Source: JAEUKA01 sp035328405
GTDB taxonomy: Bacteria; Myxococcota_A; Polyangia; Palsa-1104; JAEUJZ01
Direction: 5' to 3'
Assembly: GCA_035328405.1 (NCBI GenBank)
Contig: DAOLIT010000009.1
Coordinates: forward strand, 30,906 to 94,905
Length of the DNA: 64,000 nucleotides
Shown here: positions 43,042 through 49,935 of the stretch, piece after piece
Layout: the number at the start of each line of letters is the position of its first letter
How positions within the stretch are numbered: the first letter of the stretch is position 1
Translations under genes and position numbers: made by a program
Notes under the pieces: model-generated
Told to the model about the DNA's origin: nothing
What the model saw: only the letters and a program-made list of their open reading frames with translations
Databases searched by the model: none

Positions 43042-44229
43042 ATGTCGGACATGTGGCGATGGTCCAGGCGGCTGCGCGAGAAGTGGGCGACGGCAAAACG
43101 CGATCTCCGTTCGCTGGGTTCCTTTCTGTCTGCGGAGACCCCTCCGCCTTCTTTTCCTGTATCGCAGCGGCCTACGCGTAGGGTTTCGGTGGGTGATGGG
43201 AGGCGTTCGTTGCGCGTACTGGAAGTGGTGCGCGAAACAGAGAACGTGGTCACGTTCGTCTTGGGAGATCCTTCCGGCCTGCCGATTCCGTGCCTTCCCG
43301 GTCAGTTCTTTACGGTGCTGTTTCCGTTGCAAGGGAGAACGGAACGGAGGGCCTATTCCGCAAGTACGTATGTTGCGAATCACAAGACCCTTTCGCTGAC
43401 TGTAAAACGACAGGCAGAGGGGCGGGTATCCACAGCTCTGCATGACACGTTGCGACCAGGAATGTTCTTGCAGGTTATGGGCCCATCGGGTCGTTTCACG
43501 TTGAACGCTGGACAAGATTCTCGACGGAGATTGGTCCTGATTGGGGGTGGTTCTGGAATCACTCCGCTTCACTGCATCTTGCAATCAGTCTTGGCCGAGG
43601 AAAAGGACAGCCAGGTTGTCCTGATCTATGGGAATCGCAGTTCCAATGACATCGTGTTTCGGGAAAGTCTGTCCAAACTTTCTGAGGCATTTCCCGAACG
43701 GTTTGCGCTGCGGCATGTTGTTGAAAAAGCGGAAGACGGTTTTCCTGCAACGGTGGGAATCTTGGATCGGACAACCGTCGCGCTGGAACTTCTGCGTTTG
43801 CCCGATGACGACGGAACCGTTCAGTACTACATCTGCGGGCCGCAAGGAATGATGGATGCAGCGCGTTCTGTGTTGCGAGAAAAAGGAGTGCAAGCAGAGC
43901 GCATCCATGAGGAACATTTTGCAACCCCTCAACTCGAAAAGACCGCGCTTCCCAAAGACGCTCAATCCGTCGAGGTATCGCACGAAGGACAAGTAAAAAC
44001 TGTTTGGGTTGAACCGGATGAGACGATTTTGGAAGCGGGTTTGCGCAACGGACTTTCGTTGCCGTTTTCCTGCACGATGGGCGGTTGCGGAGCTTGCAAA
44101 GGGGAGCTCCTTTCGGGAAACGCTCTGCTTTCGGAACCGAACTGCCTTTCAGAACAAGAACGAACAGAGCGCCAGATTTTGCTCTGTGTTGCACATCCGA
44201 CCGGCTCGTGCCGTGTCAAAGTCCCGTGA
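43042..44229 (+). CDS. Flavin/[2Fe-2S] oxygenase reductase
   Basis: 395 residues from the ATG at 43042. Order: a 60-residue basic leader, an FAD-binding barrel with RAYSAS (FAD-binding RxYS), an NAD(P)-binding domain with GGGSGITPLH and CGPQGMMDAA, and a C-terminal plant-type [2Fe-2S] ferredoxin domain (CTMGGCGAC, C-x4-C-x2-C, with the last Cys in LLCVAHP). It moves electrons from NAD(P)H through FAD to the ferredoxin centre and on to an oxygenase, as in PaaE- or phenol-hydroxylase-type reductases. The diiron protein starts 33 bp downstream, so this is very probably its reductase. A palindromic operator lies upstream. Confidence 0.92.
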   Translation: MSDMWRWSRRLREKWATAKRDLRSLGSFLSAETPPPSFPVSQRPTRRVSVGDGRRSLRVLEVVRETENVVTFVLGDPSGLPIPCLPGQFFTVLFPLQGRTERRAYSASTYVANHKTLSLTVKRQAEGRVSTALHDTLRPGMFLQVMGPSGRFTLNAGQDSRRRLVLIGGGSGITPLHCILQSVLAEEKDSQVVLIYGNRSSNDIVFRESLSKLSEAFPERFALRHVVEKAEDGFPATVGILDRTTVALELLRLPDDDGTVQYYICGPQGMMDAARSVLREKGVQAERIHEEHFATPQLEKTALPKDAQSVEVSHEGQVKTVWVEPDETILEAGLRNGLSLPFSCTMGGCGACKGELLSGNALLSEPNCLSEQERTERQILLCVAHPTGSCRVKVP

Positions 44230-44262
44230 CTTTCACGTTTCCACAATCCTAGGGAGGCCAAC

Positions 44263-45441
44263 ATGTTCGATATACGTTCGATCACGTCTCATCTTCCGGC
44301 TCGTTACCAAGATCGCCTGGATGAAGCGCTCGAGGTCGTCAGTCTGCTGCGTGAAATCCGCGATCCGAAGCTTTTGCTGACGCTGGGGCCATCAGGAATC
44401 CGGGGTTTGGTGTGGAAAAGGGGGAAGCAGGGGATTCCGGCCAAGATGCCCGCTTCTCATCGTGCGTACTTCGATTTTTCGTGTCCGGCAGACAACCCGG
44501 AAATGGCGAAACTGTATGAACGCGCGAAACAGGGGCAGTGGGATTCGGACATGATGCCGTGGAACCTGAGCGTCGATCCAGAGAACCCCGAAACGAGTCT
44601 TTTGCCCGAGACTTTTTTGGATTTCAATTTGCTCGAGGACGCGGGCGTCAAGCTGACACAAAAAGAAAAAAGAGGGGTGATCAATAGCCTTGCGGCTTGG
44701 ATGATCAGCCAGTTTTTGCATGGGGAACAGGGGGCTCTGCTCGCGGCAGCGCAAGTTACAGAGGCCGTTCAGTTTTTCGACGGAAAACTCTATGGGGCAA
44801 CGCAGGTGATGGACGAGGGAAGGCATGTGGAAGTCTTCCATCGGTATCTCAATGAGAAGCTCCAGAAGATGTATCAAATCAACGACAATCTGTTCGTGAT
44901 TATTGACGCCCTCATGACCGATTCCCGTTGGGATTTGAAGTTCCTGGGAATGCAAATCATGGTCGAAGGACTCGCGCTAGGGGCGTTCGGTGTTATGTAC
45001 AAAATGACGAAGGAACCGCTTCTGAAAGAGATCGTGAAAAAAGTGATTCAGGATGAAGCGCGGCACGTTCATTACGGAGTGCTTGCGCTGCGCGATCACA
45101 TCAAACAGGAATTGTCGGAACGGGAACGGCAGGAGCGGGAGGATTGGGCGCTGGAAGTGGCGCTGCTGATGCGGAATCGATTTTTGGCGTATGAAGTGTT
45201 TGAGGAATGGGGCGTGGGTCGTCTGTCGCGGGAAAAATGGCGGGAGTTTGGGAGTCGGTCTCCAGGCATGACACTGTTTCGTCAGGTGATGTTTTCGCGG
45301 TTGATTCCGAATCTGCGCGAAATCGGTCTGCTGAGTCCGCGCATCCAACCCAGGTATGAGGAGGCGGGGCTTATGCAGTACGCGACCGGACTCTCTGCGG
45401 ATCGTTTGACGAGCGACGATTTGGTGCGGGCCCTGGATTAG
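44263..45441 (+). CDS. Ferritin-like diiron protein, likely oxygenase or desaturase
   Basis: 392 residues; ATG at 44263 with GGGAGG 6 bp upstream. It is helical with two Glu/His ligand sets: QFLHGEQGALL with DEGRHVEVFH, and MVEGLALGAFG with DEARHVHYG. This is the E...DExxH (twice) arrangement of ferritin-like diiron oxygenases, a group that includes N-oxygenases, desaturases and R2-like proteins. There is no signal peptide or membrane helix, so it is a soluble enzyme. The upstream gene encodes a matching flavin/[2Fe-2S] reductase, so the pair should activate O2 for hydroxylation or desaturation. The substrate is unknown and no biosynthetic cluster surrounds it. Confidence 0.85.
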   Translation: MFDIRSITSHLPARYQDRLDEALEVVSLLREIRDPKLLLTLGPSGIRGLVWKRGKQGIPAKMPASHRAYFDFSCPADNPEMAKLYERAKQGQWDSDMMPWNLSVDPENPETSLLPETFLDFNLLEDAGVKLTQKEKRGVINSLAAWMISQFLHGEQGALLAAAQVTEAVQFFDGKLYGATQVMDEGRHVEVFHRYLNEKLQKMYQINDNLFVIIDALMTDSRWDLKFLGMQIMVEGLALGAFGVMYKMTKEPLLKEIVKKVIQDEARHVHYGVLALRDHIKQELSERERQEREDWALEVALLMRNRFLAYEVFEEWGVGRLSREKWREFGSRSPGMTLFRQVMFSRLIPNLREIGLLSPRIQPRYEEAGLMQYATGLSADRLTSDDLVRALD

Positions 45442-45540
45442 GGTTCCACAAGTTCCCCGTTTGGCCCGTTTGGGAGGCGGAGGGTTTTAGGTGACCGCGC
45501 TCTTGCCCTTGGGAAAGGAGGGCGGTACTTTCTTGCCCCC

Positions 45541-47565
45541 ATGTCACATCCTGCGAGCGATCTTTTCTACATCACGACACCGATTTACTACGTTTCCGAT
45601 GTGCCTCACGTAGGTCATGCGTACACGACCATCGTGGGGGACGTGATTGCGCGGTATGAAAGGATGCGTCGCGGCGCAAAGCATGTGTTTTATCTGACGG
45701 GAACGGATGAACACGGCGAAAAACTCGAGCGCGCGGCGCAGGCAAAGCAACTGTCTCCGCAAGTCTTTGTCGATCAAGTCGCCGAGGAATACCGGAAAGC
45801 CTGGCAGGTTCTGCACATCCAACACGACGATTTCATTCGCACAACAGAGCCTCGGCACGAGGCTGTCGTGCAGGATTTGTGGCGGAAGCTCGTTGAAAAT
45901 GGGGACATCTACCTCGACCGGTACGAAGGGCTGTATTGCGTTGGATGCGAGGGGTTTGTCCTAGAGAAGGATTTGCTTCCGGGGAATGTCTGCCCGGACC
46001 ACAAACGGCCCGTCGAAAAACGCAGCGAGGAAAGCTATTTCTTCCGGCTGTCGAAGTACGAAAAGGCACTGCTCGCCTTGTATGAGGCGACCCCGGATTT
46101 TGTTTCGCCGCCTCGCCGTTTGAATGAAGTGCGGGCGTTTGTCGAAACAGGTTTGCGGGACTTGTCCGTGTCGCGATCGTCGTTTCAATGGGGGATTCCG
46201 GTGCCCGGCGATCCACGGCACGTGATTTACGTTTGGATCGATGCGCTTACAAACTACTACTCGGCCCTACAAGATGCGCCGGACAAAAAGGCGTTTTGGG
46301 GTACGTCGGACAAACCGCTCGCGATTCATTTGGTGGGCAAGGAGATCGTGCGGTTTCACGCGGTGTATTGGCCGGCGATGCTGATGGCGCTGGGGTTGCC
46401 TCTGCCGCGCAAAGTGCTGGCGCATGGTTGGTGGACGGTGGACGGGGAAAAAATGAGCAAAACGCTGGGCAACGTGGTCGATCCGTTGGCGTTGTCGCGG
46501 GATTTGTCGCCCTGCGCGTTGCGATACTTTTTGCTGAGGGAGATCCCGCTTGGCGAAGACGGGGATTTTTCCTACGACGCGCTTTTGCAACGCTACAACA
46601 GCGAGCTGGCGAACGATTTGGGGAACCTGCTAAACCGCACGCTGGCGATGGTGGAAAAGTTTTGCGAGGGCAGGGCGCGCCGGTTTGCTGGGACGGAACA
46701 ATTCGAGTCGTGCGGAGAGCGGCTTCGGGTGCGCGCGGAAGCGGCGAGAAGTTCCGTCGAAGCGGCGATGGCGGATTTGCAGCCGCAAAAGGCGCTCGAG
46801 GCGATTTTTGCGCTGGTTCGCGAGGGGAACACGTACCTCGAACAGGAAGCGCCTTTTACAAAAGTGAAAACGAATCCGCGTGGGGCGGACGCGATTCTGT
46901 ATCACGCGCTCGAACTGTTGCGTTGGCTGAGCCTGATGCTGGAACCGTTTATGCCTGAACGCTGTGCGGAATTTCGGCGGCAACTTGGCGTGGAGCATGC
47001 GCAGGTGGCGTGGCCGTCGGTGTGGGGCGAGATCCCGGACGGCGCGGCGGTCCAAAAAGGAGTGCCGCTGTTTCCACGAATCGAGCCAGATCGACAGGCG
47101 GAATTGCTGGGCAAATGGCGATCGGCTCGACGCGCAGTGGCGGAAAATCAGGCGACTGCGGCAGGCCCAACAGTCAGTGAAAAGCCGTCCGTTGCGCCAG
47201 CGACGCCACAGCCTGACGTTCAGCAAAACGCTGCCGCTCCGGAAATTTCGATCGACGAATTCAAGAAGATCGATTTGCGCGTGGCCAAGGTTGTTTCTGC
47301 GGAGCGAGTTCCCAAAAAAGATCGGCTGCTGAAGGTGGTTTTGGATGTCGGGCCGCTCGGGACGAGGCAAGTGATCGCCGGAATTGCGGCATTGGGATCG
47401 CCGGAAAGTCTGGTTGGAAAAAACGTCGTGCTGTTGTGCAATTTGAAACCCGCCAAAATCGCGGGTCTTTTGTCGTCAGGAATGATCCTTGCCGTCGGAG
47501 ACGAGAACTTGCTGGGTTTGGCGACAAGCGATCGAGATGTACCGTCGGGCACGCCTCTTCGATAG
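45541..47565 (+). CDS. metG: Methionyl-tRNA synthetase with fused C-terminal tRNA-binding domain
   Basis: 674 residues. It charges tRNA-Met with methionine. The class I signatures are present: HIGH as HVGH (in PIYYVSDVPHVGHAYTTIVG) and KMSKS as KMSKT (in GEKMSKTLGNVVDP). The connective-peptide Cys residues CVGCEGFVLE and VCPDH suggest one zinc knuckle. After an Ala/Pro linker, the last 105 residues are a Trbp111/EMAP-II-like tRNA-binding domain (DEFKKIDLRVAKVVSAERVP, SSGMILAVGD), the common C-terminal fusion. GGAGG lies about 18 bp before the ATG, further than usual, and no better in-frame start exists. The inverted-repeat element begins 3 bp after the stop. Confidence 0.95.
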   Translation: MSHPASDLFYITTPIYYVSDVPHVGHAYTTIVGDVIARYERMRRGAKHVFYLTGTDEHGEKLERAAQAKQLSPQVFVDQVAEEYRKAWQVLHIQHDDFIRTTEPRHEAVVQDLWRKLVENGDIYLDRYEGLYCVGCEGFVLEKDLLPGNVCPDHKRPVEKRSEESYFFRLSKYEKALLALYEATPDFVSPPRRLNEVRAFVETGLRDLSVSRSSFQWGIPVPGDPRHVIYVWIDALTNYYSALQDAPDKKAFWGTSDKPLAIHLVGKEIVRFHAVYWPAMLMALGLPLPRKVLAHGWWTVDGEKMSKTLGNVVDPLALSRDLSPCALRYFLLREIPLGEDGDFSYDALLQRYNSELANDLGNLLNRTLAMVEKFCEGRARRFAGTEQFESCGERLRVRAEAARSSVEAAMADLQPQKALEAIFALVREGNTYLEQEAPFTKVKTNPRGADAILYHALELLRWLSLMLEPFMPERCAEFRRQLGVEHAQVAWPSVWGEIPDGAAVQKGVPLFPRIEPDRQAELLGKWRSARRAVAENQATAAGPTVSEKPSVAPATPQPDVQQNAAAPEISIDEFKKIDLRVAKVVSAERVPKKDRLLKVVLDVGPLGTRQVIAGIAALGSPESLVGKNVVLLCNLKPAKIAGLLSSGMILAVGDENLLGLATSDRDVPSGTPLR

Positions 47566-47568
47566 CGT

Positions 47569-47720
47569 GTTCCCATCCAGAAAGGACTGCGGTGGGCGCT
47601 GGCTATGTCATTCGTGCTCACAGCCCCGAGGCTTCTGCCCCCCACACTTCGTGTCGGGGACTGTCGCGCTCGCCCGCCTTCGCCCGACACAAATCTGAGG
47701 CTACGTTTCTGGATGGGAAC
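47569..47720. repeat. 152-bp element with perfect 15-bp terminal inverted repeats
   Basis: GTTCCCATCCAGAAA (47569-47583) and its exact reverse complement TTTCTGGATGGGAAC (47706-47720) bound 122 bp with no coding frame of note. Inside is a hairpin CCCC-ACAC-ttc-GTGT-c-GGGG near 47639-47658. A near-identical single end sits 3 bp after the stop at 12591, next to a gap. Size and ends fit a miniature inverted-repeat element or a structured 3' repeat. I cannot see target-site duplications. The rest of the 370-bp gap (to 47935) holds two smaller hairpins and no gene. Confidence 0.6.
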
Positions 47721-47935
47721 TAGCTTGGATTGCCAGGCAGGGTGTATTGCGCCCTGTTTTGAAGATCGTTTTGGAGACAACAAAACAGGCTTGAGGACGG
47801 AAACGAGCCGGTGATAAAGTCCCGAAACTTCTTTGCGTCGGGTGTTGGCCGTCTGGGCCTTTTTGTGTCGGGTCGTTTCTGGCCCGAACCCGTTTCTCGT
47901 CGCAAATGTCAAAGGTTTAGGAGCAAGAAAGCAAA

Positions 47936-48301
47936 ATGAAAAAGTCACCCCTCGCGCGAATGAAGGAAGTTCACGGAAGCAAAGAAAAGCTCGTCGAGGC
48001 GCTGGTTGCGTTCCCGGAAGGCGTTTTGGATCGTCCAGAAGCTGACGACAAGGATGCTTGGAAAAAACAACTTCAGTCGGCCTCGAATGCAAAGCTCATG
48101 CGGCTTCACGCCATGGGCAGCGATGTCTCGAAGCGTTTTGGAAGCAAAGAAAAACTGGTGGACGCGCTGCTCGGTTTGCAAAAGCGGGGAAAAGACGCGG
48201 ATTTTCGGGCCAAGCTCGTCACGCTCCCGATTGGAAAACTTCTCGATCGGTACAAATCGGTCGAGCGCGCAAGCCGCGAGGCGCAAGCCGCAAAGAAGTG
48301 A
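47936..48301 (+). CDS. Small basic two-repeat protein heading the shell-gene cluster
   Basis: 121 residues; AGGAG lies about 11 bp before the ATG. It is Lys/Arg/Ala/Leu-rich and predicted helical with no signal peptide. It contains two related units: MKEVHGSKEKLVEALVAFPE and SKRFGSKEKLVDALLGLQKR share the GSKEKLV-AL core, 45 residues apart. I recognise no family. It ends 4 bp before the first BMC-P gene on the same strand and is probably co-transcribed with the shell genes. A role in shell assembly, cargo loading or DNA binding is possible, but nothing in the sequence decides between them. Confidence 0.75.
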   Translation: MKKSPLARMKEVHGSKEKLVEALVAFPEGVLDRPEADDKDAWKKQLQSASNAKLMRLHAMGSDVSKRFGSKEKLVDALLGLQKRGKDADFRAKLVTLPIGKLLDRYKSVERASREAQAAKK

Positions 48302-48305
48302 TCCC

Positions 48306-48581
48306 ATGCTGCTGGCTCGCGTCGTAGGACCGCTGTGGGGGACGAGGCGGGCAGACAGCCTGGTGGGCCGCAAGCTGCTTCTGCTTGAAACCTTGGGGGG
48401 CGCAAGGTTGAGTGCGGTGGATGCGCTCGGTGCGGGCCCCGATGAGTGGGTTCTTGTCGCGCACGGTTCGAGGGTGCGGGATTTGACGGTGGGGGCAGAG
48501 GTCGCCGACAAGGACATCGTTGTTGCCATCGTCGATGGGATCGACGCAACGGATGGCGTTCCGACGGAGCTACAGCGATGA
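48306..48581 (+). CDS. Microcompartment vertex protein 1 (EutN/CcmL, BMC-P)
   Basis: 91 residues, the typical BMC-P length. It begins MLLARVVGPLWGTRR and continues LVGRKLLLLETL, LSAVDALGAGPDEWVLVAHGSR and a closing DIVVAIVDGID. These are the conserved strands of the EutN/CcmL pentamer fold ('G.V.G.VW.T.K...L.G.KLL.V', 'a.D.vGAG.gE.VLv..GS', 'vvaIVD'). Pentamers of this type cap the vertices of protein-shelled microcompartments. The gene overlaps the next by 4 bp (ATGA). Its loops are the shortest of the four, so it is the most canonical copy. Confidence 0.9.
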   Translation: MLLARVVGPLWGTRRADSLVGRKLLLLETLGGARLSAVDALGAGPDEWVLVAHGSRVRDLTVGAEVADKDIVVAIVDGIDATDGVPTELQR

Positions 48582-48997
48582 TTTTGGGCCGCGTCGTGGG
48601 GGAGGTGTGGGCGGCTCGGCGGCACGCGGGCTTGCATGGGCAAAAGTTGCTGCTCGTCGAACCGCATTATTGGTACGGCCCGCCGTTTGAGGTGGCTCAC
48701 GTGGTTGCCGTGGACCAGTTGGGCGCGGGAATCGGGGACGATGTTGTTGTGTGTTTGGGAGAGCCTGCTCGTCAGTCGATCAGCGGTTTTCCTGCGTCGG
48801 GCGGCGGTGTGCCTGGATACGCGAAAAGCGCGATGTTTCCCGTAGAAGCTGCTGTCTTGGCGATCGTGGATCGGGTTTTTGTGGACGCGGACGCTGGGAC
48901 GTTTCGGGGCCAGGCCCTTTCGACTGTGTTGTCGTCTGCTTTTGCGGAAACGCTCGTTTCCGTCGGTGGGCCTGGTTCACAGGAGGCCTCTTCATGA
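48578..48997 (+). CDS. Microcompartment vertex protein 2 (BMC-P with extra loops)
   Basis: 139 residues, longer than the usual 85-100. The core is intact (MILGRVVGEVWAARRHAGLH, GQKLLLVEPHYW, VVAVDQLGAGIGDDVVVCLG, PVEAAVLAIVD). An insertion with many Gly and Pro (GFPASGGGVPGYAKS) separates the glycine loop from the last strand, and a 35-residue C-terminal extension follows the final strand. The start overlaps the stop of gene 1 (ATGA) and the stop overlaps the start of gene 3. The extension could reach into the lumen or bind a cargo or shell partner, which is inference. Confidence 0.88.
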   Translation: MILGRVVGEVWAARRHAGLHGQKLLLVEPHYWYGPPFEVAHVVAVDQLGAGIGDDVVVCLGEPARQSISGFPASGGGVPGYAKSAMFPVEAAVLAIVDRVFVDADAGTFRGQALSTVLSSAFAETLVSVGGPGSQEASS

Positions 48998-49314
48998 AGC
49001 GCGGGGTGCTCTGTGGGGAAGTGTGGGCGACTCGGAAAGCGAGTGGCCTTGCGGGTCGTTCGCTCAAACTTGTGGTCGAGTTGCCCAATGCGCCTCGGGA
49101 ATCGGGCATATCGTCTGATGGCTTCGACGATTCTGCGCTTCTGTTCGCACCGCTCACGGTCGCGATCGACACGCTAGACGGCAAGCTGGGACAGCCGGTG
49201 CTCGTTGCGTATGGATCGGGGGCTCGCAACGTGATCGAACCAGGTTCAAAAAACCGCGCGGTCCTCGCGGATGCAGCGGTGGCGGTTCTTTTAGAGGACG
49301 CAAGCGAGCCGTGA
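48994..49314 (+). CDS. Microcompartment vertex protein 3 (BMC-P, diverged)
   Basis: 106 residues; AGGAGG 7 bp upstream of an ATG that overlaps the previous stop. The core is recognisable but diverged: MKRGVLCGEVWATRK, LAGRSLKLVVELPN, LTVAIDTLDGKLGQPVLVAYG and SGARNVIEP, ending in AAVAVLLED instead of the usual IVD. The GAG of the glycine loop is replaced by LDGKLGQ. It may form hetero-pentamers or bind a different interface. The next gene follows after 139 bp containing 11- and 12-bp tandem duplications. Confidence 0.85.
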   Translation: MKRGVLCGEVWATRKASGLAGRSLKLVVELPNAPRESGISSDGFDDSALLFAPLTVAIDTLDGKLGQPVLVAYGSGARNVIEPGSKNRAVLADAAVAVLLEDASEP

Positions 49315-49398
49315 AAGCAACGCCGTCGGGTGAGACTTTCAAAAAAAGGGGTTGTTTGGAAAAGGACCTCTTGAAAAAGGACGCTCCGGCTCAAAACA

Positions 49399-49442
49399 AG
49401 CTCATCACCAGCTCATCACTGGTATCTGGACTGGTATCTGGA
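49399..49442. repeat. 11- and 12-bp tandem duplications upstream of vertex gene 4
   Basis: agctcatcacc is followed by agctcatcact (49399-49420), then ctggtatctgga twice, slightly overlapping (49419-49442). They lie immediately before the AAGGAG of the fourth BMC-P gene, so they could set spacing or carry a binding site. Confidence 0.7.
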
Positions 49443-49453
49443 AGGAGAGCCCC

Positions 49454-49903
49454 ATGTTTGTGGGCAAGGTTGTCGGGACTGTTTGGTCGTCGGTGAAGTG
49501 GCCGGGCGTGTCGGGGCACAAGTTGCTGCTGGTCAGGCCGTACCACTTGGCGGACTTGCTTGTGCACCCGCTGAACAAGCCGGTGTCAACAAGCGCCGTT
49601 GAATGTCAGGGCCCAGCAAAATCCGTGCAGACACATCCTGGGCTGTCGAACACGTCGCCGCCCAGCCATGTCAAAGCTGAAGCGGTGGTGTGCATCGACT
49701 TGCTGGATGCGGGAGTCGGCGATGACGTGATTGTCGCCTTTGGCCATGCGGCGCGAGTGGCTGCCGAATCGGAACCACGCTCGCATTTGTCGAGCACACC
49801 CACACCTACGTCTCCCACCGCTTCAGGTACACCGACCACACCCATCGACGCGGCGGTGGTTGCAGTCGTCGATGGGTTTCACATAGTGCGACCGGGTACT
49901 TGA
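49454..49903 (+). CDS. Microcompartment vertex protein 4 (BMC-P with two insertions)
   Basis: 149 residues; AAGGAG upstream. BMC-P strands: MFVGKVVGTVWSSVKWPGVS, GHKLLLVRPYH, VVCIDLLDAGVGDDVIVAFG and PIDAAVVAVVDGFHIV. A 40-residue insertion (residues about 37-75, Ser/Pro/His-rich) follows the second strand, and a Ser/Thr/Pro-rich insertion of about 25 residues precedes the last. Both would be flexible loops on the pentamer. It is separated from gene 3 by 139 bp, so it may have its own expression signals. A beta-barrel outer-membrane protein starts 32 bp after its stop. Confidence 0.85.
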   Translation: MFVGKVVGTVWSSVKWPGVSGHKLLLVRPYHLADLLVHPLNKPVSTSAVECQGPAKSVQTHPGLSNTSPPSHVKAEAVVCIDLLDAGVGDDVIVAFGHAARVAAESEPRSHLSSTPTPTSPTASGTPTTPIDAAVVAVVDGFHIVRPGT

Positions 49904-49935
49904 CTCATGTGCGGAGCAGGCGGTACCGTTTCGCT

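Noticed and set aside
49311..49496. 61-codon frame starting at a GTG that overlaps the stop of vertex gene 3
   Set aside because: The GTGA overlap and position were tempting as an encapsulation peptide, but it runs into the start of vertex gene 4 in another frame, includes the tandem duplications and has no conserved feature.
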